DNA of 64,000 nt from JAJNBA01 sp963842295. GTDB taxonomy: Bacteria; Actinomycetota; UBA4738; HRBIN12. The notes under the pieces are model-generated. The model made no database searches and was not told the DNA's origin. It saw nothing but the letters and a program-made list of their open reading frames with translations. The position numbers were made by a program, and so were the translations under genes. Position 1 is the stretch's first letter; each line of letters starts with the position of its first letter. Positions 6,776 through 15,468 of this stretch are shown one piece after another. Location: the NCBI GenBank assembly GCA_963842295.1, contig CAWJFY010000007.1, positions 248,001 to 312,000 of the forward strand, in the 5' to 3' direction.

Positions 6776-9700
6776 CGAGGCACCGGCTTCCTGGTGGCCC
6801 ACAGCGCCGCGACCCAGAGCAGCGCCAGCAACGCGAGTTGGATGCGGGCCGGCAGCCGGCCCTCATGTCGGACCGTCACGGGTTCACCGCCGGCCTCGAA
6901 GGTCGTCGCCCAACCGAAGGCGACATCGGGACCGCCGGAGGCTCCCTGGAGTCTCCACTGCGCGTCGTACTCGGTGGACAGGAAGACGGTCCCCGCCAGT
7001 TCCGGTCCGTTCCACCCCCCCGACACGTCTTCGAGCGGGACGGCGGGAACCGGCTGCCACATCGCGATCGTGGAAGGATCGTCGGCGTTCAAGATCGCTC
7101 GGTCGGCAGGGTCGGTCTCGAGGATCGCCGCGGGGGGGATGGCCGCCGCGTTCCCATAGATGACGAAGCCGGTGGCGGGGACGAGGTCGACGTCAACCTG
7201 CGCGTCGAATGCCGCTCGAGCATCGGCGGGCAGGACACCCCGCTCCGCCACCACGAATCGGATCCCGAACGGAGAGAGGAGTGCGCCTCCGTGCCGGGTG
7301 GTGCCACCGAGGATCTCCTCGAGGGCCACCTCGAGGTGCTCCGGACCCGGTCCGGAGAACGGTCGACCGGTATCGAGCACGCTCGTACCCTCACGGTCGG
7401 TCAGCGCGTACCGGATGGTCGCTTCCCCCGCCTCGAGCCGGCGCTGCGGATCCCCAGCAGGGGGCGGAAGGCCATCGGCACGATCCCCGGTGACCCAAAG
7501 CACGCGGAACGACCCAGCGGACGCCCCGCTGACGACCGTCCATGCGGGTGGGATCCGATCCTCCGGCCGACCGACTCCCCACGTTCCCACCATGACCGCA
7601 AGCGCCTGCAGGAGCAGCCCCGCACCGAGGATCAGCGCGAGCAGCCCGCTGCCGACCTGCCGGAGTCCGAAGGACTCGAGTCGGAGCGATCCGCTGAACG
7701 ATGTAAGGCCGAACCCGATCAAGCTCGCCATCGAAACCGCCGCCAGCGCCGCGTATGCCGCGGGGTTCGCGAGTCCGAGGGGCAGGTAGTTCGCGGTCGC
7801 GAGCCACGAGAGGAGCAGGCCCGCCCCCGCGGCGACCGCCGCTCTGGTGGCCGGGCCTCGCAGTGCGCCGCGAACGAGGCCGAGTCCCAAGACGGCTGCG
7901 ATCGGCAGGAACGCTGCAACGGGCCACGTTCCGGGACCAGGTCCGAGGGACAGACTCGCGAGCCGATCCAGCTGCGTCGTTCCCACGAGAGAGGAGAGCG
8001 CGCGACCCCCGTCGGCGAGCAACGCCGGGACGAACGGGAAGAGCAGTACCGCTGCGCCGACGGCGGAGCCCACGGTCAGGGCGAGGCCGCGGGCTCGGAT
8101 GGGACCGGCGAACACGCGGATCGCGACGAGGACGGTGATCGCGAGCAGGATGCCCGGGTACGACGCGACACCGACGGCGAAGGTGACGGCCGTCCCTGCG
8201 ACGAAACGCGGCCTGCCTCCCGGCGGCTCCCCGGGAGCGAACGCGGATTCGATCCGCTCCGCCGCCGCCGGCAGCACGGCGAGCGCGATCAGGAGTCCCA
8301 GCCGGCCGTCGGAGAAGGCCCAGAGCGTGAGCGCCCCGAGTGCGTAAGCCGCGGCTGCGAGGACCGCCGGTCCCGGGCGGACGGACAGGCGAACCGCCGC
8401 GCGGTACATGAGGATCGCTGCGAGCGGCGGTCCCGCCACGAGGATCGCTTTCTGCGCGAGCTGTGGATCACCCAGCGCCGCGAGGGATAGCGCCCCGAGG
8501 GCTCCCAGAGCAGGGCTCGGCGCGAGCGGCCCCCCGAGCGGAGTCGATCGCACCGCCGAAGCCAGCTCGGCGAACAGGTCCCCCGGACGGTCGGGGAACG
8601 CGGGGAGGGCCCCGCCCGCGAGCGACCCCGCGCCGACCAGCTCTCGCACCGCGACCGCGCCCACGATGAGCGCGAGGAACGATCCGACGATCACCGGGTG
8701 AGACCCCACCAGCGAAGCGGTCCTATCACGGAGCCGTCGCTGGATCGGCTCGCCTTCGTCGGCCTCGTCGATCGCGCGCTGCTCCTCGAGGATCCGTTCG
8801 GCCGTCGCCAACCAGCGCGGCGATCGGAGACCGGCGGACTCCATGAAGCGACGCAGTGCCCGGTCTCGTACCCGTCGAGCCTTCTGCGCCCGTCGCCGTC
8901 GGGACAGGGTGCCCGGCAGGTGGGCAAGGTTCCAGCCCCACGCTGCCGCGACGTCGAACGACTCCTCGAAGCGCCGTCCGAGAGCGAGATAGGCGAAGCG
9001 CACGGCTCCGAGCAGGGCGGCGGCCGGCACGACCCACAAGAGGGAGAGCAGTCCGTAGTTCTTGAGCATCGCTGCGATGGCCGCGCGATCTTCCTCGTAC
9101 CGCTGACCGCCTCGAGGAGCTGTTTCGCCCGGCCTCTCCTCTCCCGTTCCGCCGGCGAGGCGCACACGAGCGAGCGGCGTCATCAGGATGCGGTAGCCGG
9201 CGACGCGCGTGCGCCAGCACAGATCCAGATCCGCATGCGCGCCGTCGAGCCGCTCGTCGAACAGGTCGGTGCGTTCCCAGACGTCGCGCGCGATCAACAT
9301 CGCGGCCGACGACACGCACAAGACCTCGAGCACCCGATCGAACTGCCCCTGGTCGATCTCACCGGGCTGCAGCGGCGAGGAGGGATGGCCGAACCGGTCC
9401 GACGACCGGCCGATGTCCCGGAGCGACCGGGGATCATCTCGATCGACGATCTTCGCGCCGACGATCCCGACATCCTCGACGCCGATCCCCACCGCGGCCT
9501 CGACGAACCGAGCGACCGTGTCCCTGTCGAGCGATGCACGAGGGTCGACGATCAGGACGAAGTCCGCGCCCTTCGCGACAGGAAGATCGAGCGCCGCGCG
9601 GACGGAACGAGCCGATCCGATGCCCCTCTCGTTCTTGAGGACTCGGCGCGAACCGAGCGAACCGAGCAGCATCTCCCCTGGACCCGGGTCGGCACCGTCA

Positions 9701-9861
9701 TCCACCGCGAGAACGCCGACCCGCGGATACGACTGGTGCGCGAGGGAGAGAAGGCAGTCACGCAGCCACGGCATCGGACCGGGGCCGACCACGATCAGCG
9801 CGAGCACGCTGGGCGTGGACGTGCCGGTCGACGCGACGGCTGCGGTGGCGGGCGAGATCAT
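6772..9861 (-). CDS. large membrane glycosyltransferase, GT2 family
   Basis: A 1029-residue, probably polytopic protein. The N-terminal 250 residues are a GT-A (GT2) domain: a beta strand LALIVVG, the nucleotide-binding VDDGAD, a VDPRASL stretch in place of the usual DxD region, and an acceptor-side segment DLDLCWR. Residues from about 270 to 850 carry many hydrophobic segments, followed by an extracytoplasmic tail and a last helix near the C-terminus. It probably transfers a sugar to a lipid-linked or surface acceptor. It is coupled to the DUF5719 gene downstream and lies in the whiB neighbourhood, as in other actinobacteria. Acceptor and donor are unknown. Confidence 0.8.
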   Translation of the reverse strand: MISPATAAVASTGTSTPSVLALIVVGPGPMPWLRDCLLSLAHQSYPRVGVLAVDDGADPGPGEMLLGSLGSRRVLKNERGIGSARSVRAALDLPVAKGADFVLIVDPRASLDRDTVARFVEAAVGIGVEDVGIVGAKIVDRDDPRSLRDIGRSSDRFGHPSSPLQPGEIDQGQFDRVLEVLCVSSAAMLIARDVWERTDLFDERLDGAHADLDLCWRTRVAGYRILMTPLARVRLAGGTGEERPGETAPRGGQRYEEDRAAIAAMLKNYGLLSLLWVVPAAALLGAVRFAYLALGRRFEESFDVAAAWGWNLAHLPGTLSRRRRAQKARRVRDRALRRFMESAGLRSPRWLATAERILEEQRAIDEADEGEPIQRRLRDRTASLVGSHPVIVGSFLALIVGAVAVRELVGAGSLAGGALPAFPDRPGDLFAELASAVRSTPLGGPLAPSPALGALGALSLAALGDPQLAQKAILVAGPPLAAILMYRAAVRLSVRPGPAVLAAAAYALGALTLWAFSDGRLGLLIALAVLPAAAERIESAFAPGEPPGGRPRFVAGTAVTFAVGVASYPGILLAITVLVAIRVFAGPIRARGLALTVGSAVGAAVLLFPFVPALLADGGRALSSLVGTTQLDRLASLSLGPGPGTWPVAAFLPIAAVLGLGLVRGALRGPATRAAVAAGAGLLLSWLATANYLPLGLANPAAYAALAAVSMASLIGFGLTSFSGSLRLESFGLRQVGSGLLALILGAGLLLQALAVMVGTWGVGRPEDRIPPAWTVVSGASAGSFRVLWVTGDRADGLPPPAGDPQRRLEAGEATIRYALTDREGTSVLDTGRPFSGPGPEHLEVALEEILGGTTRHGGALLSPFGIRFVVAERGVLPADARAAFDAQVDVDLVPATGFVIYGNAAAIPPAAILETDPADRAILNADDPSTIAMWQPVPAVPLEDVSGGWNGPELAGTVFLSTEYDAQWRLQGASGGPDVAFGWATTFEAGGEPVTVRHEGRLPARIQLALLALLWVAALWATRKPVPR

Positions 9862-9914
9862 GCGTGGGGCGCCTGGGCGCGGCGGGAGCCTAGCAGCGGG
9901 TGCTCCAGAGAATC

Positions 9915-9940
9915 GAAGGGGGGCGTCTCCGCCCCCCTTC
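9915..9940 (-). terminator. 11-bp GC-rich hairpin downstream of histone-like gene
   Basis: A perfect 11-base stem (9915-9925 with 9930-9940) with a TCTC loop. It lies 20 bases beyond the stop of the Lys/Ala-rich protein and before the GT2 start. On the minus strand no strong U-tract follows. It is a probable transcription terminator. Confidence 0.65.
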
Positions 9941-9960
9941 GTGACGCGACGAGCTCGAGC

Positions 9961-10356
9961 TCAGCGCTTCTTGGCTGCGCTCTTCCTGCGGGCCGGCTTG
10001 CGGGCGGCCGTCTTCTTCCGGGCCGGCTTGCGAGCCGCGGCCTTCTTGCGTGCCGGCTTGCGAGCAGCCGTCTTCTTCCTGCGCGCGGGCTTGCGGGCTG
10101 ACGACTTCTTCGCGGTGCTCTTCCGGCGTGCCGGCTTGCGAGCAGCCGTCTTCTTCCTGCGCGCGGGCTTGCGGGCTGACGACTTCTTCGCGGCGGTCTT
10201 CCTCCGAGTCGTCGTCCTCTTCCTGGTTGCGGCGGCCTTCTTGCCGGCCGTCTTCCTCCGAGCCGTGGCCCTCTTCCTGGTCGCAGCGGCCTTCTTCGCG
10301 GCCGCAGACCGTTTCGCCGCGGGCCTCTTCCGTGCGGCTGTCTTCCTTGCTGCCAT
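9961..10356 (-). CDS. Lys/Ala/Arg-rich histone H1-like protein
   Basis: A 131-residue protein made almost only of Lys, Ala, Arg, Thr, Ser and Pro, in repeats of the kind K-K-x-A-A-R-K-P-A-R. It resembles the C-terminal tails of bacterial H1-like proteins and of actinobacterial HupB and is expected to be disordered and to bind DNA or RNA without sequence preference. No folded HU domain precedes the tail. The ATG at 10356 is preceded by a purine-rich GGGGGACGGGA; upstream in-frame codons lack the composition and were not used. A 67-bp stretch is duplicated exactly inside the gene, so length is likely variable between strains. Confidence 0.72.
   Translation of the reverse strand: MAARKTAARKRPAAKRSAAAKKAAATRKRATARRKTAGKKAAATRKRTTTRRKTAAKKSSARKPARRKKTAARKPARRKSTAKKSSARKPARRKKTAARKPARKKAAARKPARKKTAARKPARRKSAAKKR
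10049..10193. repeat. two exact 67-bp direct repeats within the histone-like gene
   Basis: Copies at 10049-10115 and 10127-10193 are identical as read, with a 78-base (26-codon) period. The unit keeps the reading frame and encodes the K-K-S-S-A-R-K-P-A-R-R type motif. Shorter, less perfect repeats continue on both sides. Confidence 0.85.
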
Positions 10357-10397
10357 TCCCGTCCCCCTTTCCTCCGTGGATACGAAGGGTCCTTCGG

Positions 10398-10625
10398 TTA
10401 CGACGCCATCCGTTTGAGGCGCCGTCGTTCCCGTTCGCTCATCCCGCCCCACACGCCGTACCGCTCATCGCGGCGAAGCGCGTAGTTCAGGCACTCGATC
10501 CGAACAGGGCACTCCGAGCAGATGCGTTTGGCCTCCCTCGACGATCCCCCCTTCTCGGGGAAGAAGACCTCAGGGTCGTGGTCTCGGCACCTCGCCCGTT
10601 CCTGCCATGGGATGTAGTGATGCAC
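10398..10625 (-). CDS. whiB: WhiB-family iron-sulfur transcription regulator (WhiB2-like by synteny)
   Basis: A 75-residue Wbl protein: Cys13, Cys36, Cys39 and Cys45 form the 4Fe-4S ligand set (C-x22-C-x2-C-x5-C), followed by the beta-turn GVWGG at 57-61 and a basic C-terminus (ERERRRLKR) for DNA contact. Wbl proteins act with the principal sigma factor. The start is a GTG with a GGGGGGGAGA run 6 bases upstream. The location next to the F420 genes and near manB/DUF3499 corresponds to mycobacterial whiB2 (needed for septation and division), so that orthology is likely. A perfect inverted repeat lies 16 bases before the start and may be its operator. Confidence 0.93.
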   Translation of the reverse strand: MHHYIPWQERARCRDHDPEVFFPEKGGSSREAKRICSECPVRIECLNYALRRDERYGVWGGMSERERRRLKRMAS

Positions 10626-10641
10626 GCCGTTCTCCCCCCCA

Positions 10642-10659
10642 AATCACATACTTGTGATT
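10642..10659. promoter_or_regulatory. 7-bp inverted repeat upstream of whiB
   Basis: AATCACA-TACT-TGTGATT, a perfect 7-base dyad with a 4-base spacer, 16 bases before the whiB GTG. It is AT-rich in a GC-rich region. A partial copy of one half (GGTGATTCT) lies near 10699. It is a probable operator or regulator site overlapping the whiB promoter or leader. Confidence 0.5.
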
Positions 10660-10830
10660 CTGAGGGAAGAACCGCCTCCCTGGCAAGAGGGAATTTCAGG
10701 TGATTCTCTGCCTCGACCCTCATCGGATGTAATCGTCCCCAAGCGGACGCGCGAGTGCAACCCTTTCGGGGAAGAAACTCTCTCGTCAGCCGAGATGACC
10801 ATTACCGTCAGGTTGCCTGACGTGTTCGGG

Positions 10831-13311
10831 TCAGAAGAGGACTTTGGTCTCGATCCGATCGTACGTCGTCGTTCGGACGGCAGGGGTTCGGCCGATCGCG
10901 CGGATCGCGTCGTCGAACTCCTCGGGCGACATCCGGATCCCCCATCCCGCACCCGCCATCCGACTGATCGTTTCTTCCATCAGCGTTCCTCCGAAGTCGT
11001 TCGCACCCGACTCGAGGATCGCCGTGCACGCGTCGACACCGAGTTTCACCCACGACACCTGCACGTTGTGGATAAGTCCGTCGAGCAGGATCCGCGCGAC
11101 CGCGTGCATGCGCACGCTGTCGTCGAAGGAAGGCCCTGGTCTCGCGTGACCGGCCAGGTAGATGGGCGCGTTCCGGTGGATGAACGGCAGCGGGACGAAC
11201 TCCGTGAAGCCACCCGTGTCCTGCTGGATCCGCGCGATCCTGCGCAGGTGGGCCACCCAGTGAGGGGGGGCGTCCACGTGTCCGAACATGATCGTCGAGG
11301 AGCTCCGGATCCCGACGTCGTGGGCGGTTCGCACGATCTCCTCCCACGTGTCGGCGGGGAGCTTGCCCTTCGTGAGGAGCCACCGAACCTCGTCGTCGAG
11401 GATCTCAGCGGCGGTTCCGGGCATCGTCCCCAGGCCGTGCTCTTTGCAGGCAGTGAGGAACTCACGGAAGGACACGCCCATCTTGGTGGCCCCGTTCAGG
11501 ACCTCCATCGGGCTGAACGCGTGCACGTGGATGCCCGGGACCCGGGCCCTCACCGCATCGAGGAGGTCCAGATAGAAGGAGCCCGGCAGGTCGGGGTGGA
11601 TCCCCCCCTGCATGCACACCTCGCTCGCACCATCGGCCCACGCCTCTTCGGCTCGGTCGGCGACCTCGCCGAGCGTGAGCGTGTAGGCCTCCGGATCGAC
11701 CTCCCGCTGCGCGAACGCGCAGAAGCGGCACCCGACGTAGCAGACGTTCGTGAAGTTGATGTTCCGGTTGATCACGTAGGTGACGACGTCGCCGACGGCC
11801 TCCTCTCGCAGGCCGTCGGCGACTCGGCGGAGGGCCTCCAGCTCCACCCCCTCGGCCTGGAAGAGCGCCAACGCCTGGTCGTCGGAAAGAGGACGATGTT
11901 TCTCTGCCAGCCGGAGCGCTCGGCGGATGTCGTCGTCCAGGCGAGCGGGCGCAACCTCCCGCACCGCCCATTCCCGGGTCACGGCGTCCTCCGCAGGGAT
12001 CTCCCCGTACACGATGTCGGCGTCGGCCCGAAGACCCGCCTCCGGCCCCTTCGCGAACGTGAGGTCGATCGTCCGGGGCGCCCAGGCGACATCCGGGTCC
12101 TGCCAGCTCGCCGGCTCGGGCTTCGCTCCCTCGATCGCGAGGCCGTCGCCACCGAGGAGGGCCTGGACGGGACGGCGCATCCTCCCCGCCAGGTAGGGAT
12201 CCGGGCTTCCCGCGAACCGCGGATAGATCGTGAGTCGCTCGCGCAGGGACTTTCCGCGCGAGGCCGTCGTGGTCGCGAGCGACTCGATCGCGGGCCATGG
12301 CCGCTCGGGGTTGACGTGGTCCGGTGTGAGCGGCGAGACGCCGCCCCAATCGCTGATGCCGGCGTCCAGCAGGCGGAGCTGTTGCTCCGTGTCGGAGAGG
12401 TTCGGGGGAGCCTGAACGCTCATGTGCGGCCCCAGGACGACCCGCGTGGTCGCCACGGCAGCGAGGAACTCCTCGTCGCTGGGTTCTGGAGCGCTCACCA
12501 TCGCCGTCCCATGCTTCGCACGGAAGTTCTGGACGATCACTTCCTGGATGTGCCCGTACCTTCGGTGCAGATCCCGGATGGCGAAGACCGAGGCGGCTCG
12601 CTCGCGTGCATCCTCTCCGATGCCCACGAGGATCCCGGTGGTGAACGGGATCGCGAGCCTGCCGGCGTCCTCGATCGTTCGGAGCCTCACGGCCGGGTGC
12701 TTGTCCGGAGAACCGAAGTGCGGGCCGCCTCTCATCGAGAGACGATCCGAGGAGGACTCCAGCATCAGGCCCATCGACGCGCTCACCTGTTTCAGCCGGG
12801 CAAGCTCCTCGTAGCTCATCACGCCGGGATTCAGATGCGGCAGCAGGCCGGTCTCCTCGATCACCCTTATGGCGGCAGCGCGCACGTACTCGAGCGTCGA
12901 GGCGAACCCGCGCGAGCGCAGCCACTCACGAGCCACGTCGTAGCGGTCCTCCGGCCGATCGCCCAGGGTGAAGAGCGCCTCCTTGCAGGCGCGAGCCTGG
13001 CCGCCCCGGGCGATCGAGAGGACCTCCTCCAGCGTGAGGTACGGTGCGTCGAGCTTCGCCGGGGGCTTCGCGAACGTGCAGTAGTGGCAATGATCTCGGC
13101 AGAGCATCGTGAGCGGGATGAAGACCTTGCGCGAGTAGGTGATGCGATCGCCGGTGCCGAGATCGCGGAGATGTGCGGCGATCGACTGCAGCAGCTCGAG
13201 GTCGTGACCCCTCGCGTCCATCAGTGCCGCTGCCTCGCCCTCGGCCAGGGCCTTGCCCTGCTCAGCGCGCGCGAGCGCCCGGCGCAGGGCGTGAGTCGTC
13301 ACCGCCGCCAC
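10831..13311 (-). CDS. fbiC: FO synthase (CofG-CofH fusion)
   Basis: Makes FO, the deazaflavin core of coenzyme F420, from tyrosine and a pyrimidine-dione precursor. The 826 residues contain two radical-SAM halves: an N-terminal CofG-type cluster C71-x3-C75-x2-C78 (CRDHCHYC) and a C-terminal CofH-type cluster near residues 524-531 (CYVGCRFC). Both halves look intact. The gene is divergent from cofD, with only 28 bases between starts. TAGCCT lies 6 bases before the GTG at 13311, indicating leaderless translation. A long open frame on the opposite strand is a GC shadow. Confidence 0.95.
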   Translation of the reverse strand: MAAVTTHALRRALARAEQGKALAEGEAAALMDARGHDLELLQSIAAHLRDLGTGDRITYSRKVFIPLTMLCRDHCHYCTFAKPPAKLDAPYLTLEEVLSIARGGQARACKEALFTLGDRPEDRYDVAREWLRSRGFASTLEYVRAAAIRVIEETGLLPHLNPGVMSYEELARLKQVSASMGLMLESSSDRLSMRGGPHFGSPDKHPAVRLRTIEDAGRLAIPFTTGILVGIGEDARERAASVFAIRDLHRRYGHIQEVIVQNFRAKHGTAMVSAPEPSDEEFLAAVATTRVVLGPHMSVQAPPNLSDTEQQLRLLDAGISDWGGVSPLTPDHVNPERPWPAIESLATTTASRGKSLRERLTIYPRFAGSPDPYLAGRMRRPVQALLGGDGLAIEGAKPEPASWQDPDVAWAPRTIDLTFAKGPEAGLRADADIVYGEIPAEDAVTREWAVREVAPARLDDDIRRALRLAEKHRPLSDDQALALFQAEGVELEALRRVADGLREEAVGDVVTYVINRNINFTNVCYVGCRFCAFAQREVDPEAYTLTLGEVADRAEEAWADGASEVCMQGGIHPDLPGSFYLDLLDAVRARVPGIHVHAFSPMEVLNGATKMGVSFREFLTACKEHGLGTMPGTAAEILDDEVRWLLTKGKLPADTWEEIVRTAHDVGIRSSSTIMFGHVDAPPHWVAHLRRIARIQQDTGGFTEFVPLPFIHRNAPIYLAGHARPGPSFDDSVRMHAVARILLDGLIHNVQVSWVKLGVDACTAILESGANDFGGTLMEETISRMAGAGWGIRMSPEEFDDAIRAIGRTPAVRTTTYDRIETKVLF

Positions 13312-13317
13312 GACCGG

Positions 13318-13323
13318 AGGCTA
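13318..13323 (-). promoter_or_regulatory. -10 element (TAGCCT) for fbiC
   Basis: On the minus strand, exactly 6 bases before the fbiC GTG. The -35 region would lie inside the cofD coding sequence, so the two promoters overlap. Confidence 0.5.
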
Positions 13324-13324
13324 C

Positions 13325-13330
13325 TACGCT
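13325..13330 (+). promoter_or_regulatory. -10 element (TACGCT) for cofD-fbiB
   Basis: On the plus strand, 9 bases before the cofD GTG at 13340 and one base from the opposing fbiC -10. GGAGG at 13316-13320 is too far upstream to act as a Shine-Dalgarno. Confidence 0.45.
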
Positions 13331-13339
13331 CTTCGGTTC

Positions 13340-14278
13340 GTGAAGGTCGTCGCACTTGCGGGAGGGGTCGGCGCGGGGAAGTTCCTGCGCGGTCTCGTCC
13401 GCGCGGTGTCGCCGGCCGACGTCACGGCGGTCGTGAACACGGCCGACGACCTCGACGTCCACGGCCTCCGCGTTTGTCCAGATCTCGACTCGGTCACCTA
13501 TTGGCTGGGGGACGCGTTCGACCGCGAGCGTGGATGGGGGCGGCGCGACGAGACGTTCCGCGCGACGGAAGAGCTCCGGGCTTTCGATCCCGATGCCGCA
13601 TGGTTCGGACTGGGCGACTTGGATCTGGCGACCCACCTGTTCCGGACGCGGTCCCTGAGGGACGGGCTGTCGCTGTCCGAAGTGGCCGCGCGGATCGCGC
13701 GGCGGTTCGCCATCGAGTCCACGATCCTTCCGATGAGCGATCAACGGGTTGAGACCCGGCTGGATGTCGTCTCCCTCGGGCACGGGATGGATCTGCACTT
13801 CCAGGAGTACTGGGTCCATCGTGGCGCGCGGGACGACGTGAAAGCGATCCGTTTCGAAGGTGTCGAGGCAGCCCGGCCCGCACCGGGCGTGATCGACGCG
13901 ATCCGGCAGTCGGACGCCGTCGTGATCTGCCCCTCCAACCCCGTCGTGTCGATCGGCCCGATCCTCGCCGTCGAGGGCCTCAGGGAGGCGGTGGCCGGGA
14001 GGCCCGTGGTGGGGATCTCACCGATCGTCGGTGGACGCCCCCTTGCAGGCATGGCGGACAGGTTGATGCCGGTCGTGGGCCTGGAGGTCTCCGCCGTCGG
14101 CGCCGCGCGTGCCTACGCGGGTCTCCTGGATGCCTGGGTGATCGACGACGCCGACGCACGCCTGGCAGATCGCGTGCGCGACGAGGTGGGTCCCCGCGTC
14201 ACCGTCATCGACACGGTGATGCTCGATGACGAGATCGCGGAGCGACTGGCCCGTTCCGCCCTCGCGTCACTGCGATGA
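13340..14278 (+). CDS. fbiA: 2-phospho-L-lactate/phosphoenolpyruvate transferase (FbiA/CofD)
   Basis: Transfers the phospholactyl or phosphoenolpyruvyl moiety from its guanosine-diphospho precursor to FO, giving (dehydro-)F420-0. The 312 residues begin with the family strand and loop VALAGGVGAGKFLRGL, followed by VVNTADDLDVHGL and the SDQRVETRL substrate region. The GTG start at 13340 has no Shine-Dalgarno; a -10-like TACGCT lies 9 bases upstream. The ATGA overlap with fbiB (14275-14278) shows the two are coupled, as in mycobacteria (Rv3261-Rv3262). Confidence 0.94.
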   Translation: MKVVALAGGVGAGKFLRGLVRAVSPADVTAVVNTADDLDVHGLRVCPDLDSVTYWLGDAFDRERGWGRRDETFRATEELRAFDPDAAWFGLGDLDLATHLFRTRSLRDGLSLSEVAARIARRFAIESTILPMSDQRVETRLDVVSLGHGMDLHFQEYWVHRGARDDVKAIRFEGVEAARPAPGVIDAIRQSDAVVICPSNPVVSIGPILAVEGLREAVAGRPVVGISPIVGGRPLAGMADRLMPVVGLEVSAVGAARAYAGLLDAWVIDDADARLADRVRDEVGPRVTVIDTVMLDDEIAERLARSALASLR

Positions 14279-15468
14279 CGATCGAGCTGATCCCCCTGGA
14301 GGGACTCCCGGAGGTGGAGCCCGGCGACGACCTCGCTGCGCTCCTGGAGCCGGCGCTCGCAGCGAAGGCCGCGAGTGACGGCGACGTCGTGGCGGTCACG
14401 CAGAAGATCGTCTCCAAGGCCGAAGGGCGGATGGTGCCCGGCGAGGATCGCGCGGCCTGGGTGCGACGGGAGACGGTGGACGTCGTCGCGCGACGCGGAG
14501 ACCTCGTGATCACGCGAACGCGGCACGGCTTCGTCTGCGCGAACGCGGGCGTCGACGCGTCGAACGTCCGAGAAGGGTTCCTCACGCTGCTTCCCGAGGA
14601 CCCTGACGCGAGCGCCCAGCGACTGCAGAAGGAGCTGTCCGCCCGACTCGGCCTGTCCCGGCTCGGGGTGGTGATGACCGATACGTTCGGTCGGCCCTGG
14701 CGCGAGGGCGTCGTGGACGTCGCGATCGGCTGTGCCGGCCTCCCGGCGCTGGTGGACCTGCGAGGCACCGGAGACGACCACGGCGTGGAACTGGAGACCA
14801 CCGTGGTGGCGCTCGCCGACGCGGTGGCGGCGGCGAGTGGCCTCGTCATGACGAAGACGGCGCGGGTCCCGGCGGCGCTGGTTCGAGGTCTGGATGCGGC
14901 GACCGGTGACGCGCCTCCGGGACCCGCCAGCGCCTTGGTGCGCCGGCCCGAGGACGACCTGTTCCGGGAGTCGGCGCTCATCGCCGTCTCGGCCGCAGAG
15001 CAGAGCGACGCGTTCGGACCCGGCCAGGTGTCGCGGGAGATCGTCGAAGACGCCGTGAGCGCCGCCTCGGCCGTTCCGCTTGTCGGAGAGTGGTCGTTCG
15101 TGGCGCTCGACTCACCCGTTGCTCGGCGCCGGATCGTCGCCGGGGCTGGCGCGGACGATGCCCTGCGGGCCGCGCCGATCCTCATCCTGCCCTGCGTCCG
15201 GGTCTCGGCGGAGACGTCCGAGGAAACGATCCTGCTCTCCGCCGGGGCGGCGATCCGTACCCTCGTGGTCGCCCTGCACACGCACCGCATCGGGTGGTCG
15301 TGGGACCCGCGCAGGCCCTTCGATGCCGAGGGCGCTCGAGCCGCGCTCGCGATCGGAGAGGGATGGCGTCCGCTCGGGATGGTGGCCGTGGGCCCGATGC
15401 CGGAGGGCGGAGCCTCGCGGCCCCGCCCTCCGGCCGTCCCGACCCACGCGCTCGACTGGCGTGGCTAG
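14275..15468 (+). CDS. fbiB: coenzyme F420-0:L-glutamate ligase, CofE fused to nitroreductase-like domain (FbiB)
   Basis: Adds gamma-linked glutamates to F420-0; the C-terminal domain in characterised FbiB reduces dehydro-F420-0 with FMN. Residues 1 to about 245 are CofE-like (VTQKIVSKAEGR, VVMTDTFGRPWREG, GLPALVDLRG). The remaining 150 residues resemble the nitroreductase fold (SREIVEDAVSAAS, TILLSAGAAIRTLVVALH). The total of 397 is shorter than mycobacterial FbiB (448), the shortfall being in the second domain, so its FMN reductase role may be reduced. It overlaps cofD at its start and the convergent permease gene by 4 bases at its end. Confidence 0.92.
   Translation: MTIELIPLEGLPEVEPGDDLAALLEPALAAKAASDGDVVAVTQKIVSKAEGRMVPGEDRAAWVRRETVDVVARRGDLVITRTRHGFVCANAGVDASNVREGFLTLLPEDPDASAQRLQKELSARLGLSRLGVVMTDTFGRPWREGVVDVAIGCAGLPALVDLRGTGDDHGVELETTVVALADAVAAASGLVMTKTARVPAALVRGLDAATGDAPPGPASALVRRPEDDLFRESALIAVSAAEQSDAFGPGQVSREIVEDAVSAASAVPLVGEWSFVALDSPVARRRIVAGAGADDALRAAPILILPCVRVSAETSEETILLSAGAAIRTLVVALHTHRIGWSWDPRRPFDAEGARAALAIGEGWRPLGMVAVGPMPEGGASRPRPPAVPTHALDWRG

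Noticed and set aside
6634..8490. A 618-residue plus-strand open frame opposite the GT2 glycosyltransferase
   Set aside because: Arg/Glu/Gly-rich shadow with no recognisable motif; the minus-strand gene explains the region.
10654..13752. A 1032-residue plus-strand open frame opposite fbiC
   Set aside because: It has the Arg/Pro/Gly/His-rich composition of GC-driven antisense frames and lies opposite the well conserved radical-SAM protein; no domain was recognised.
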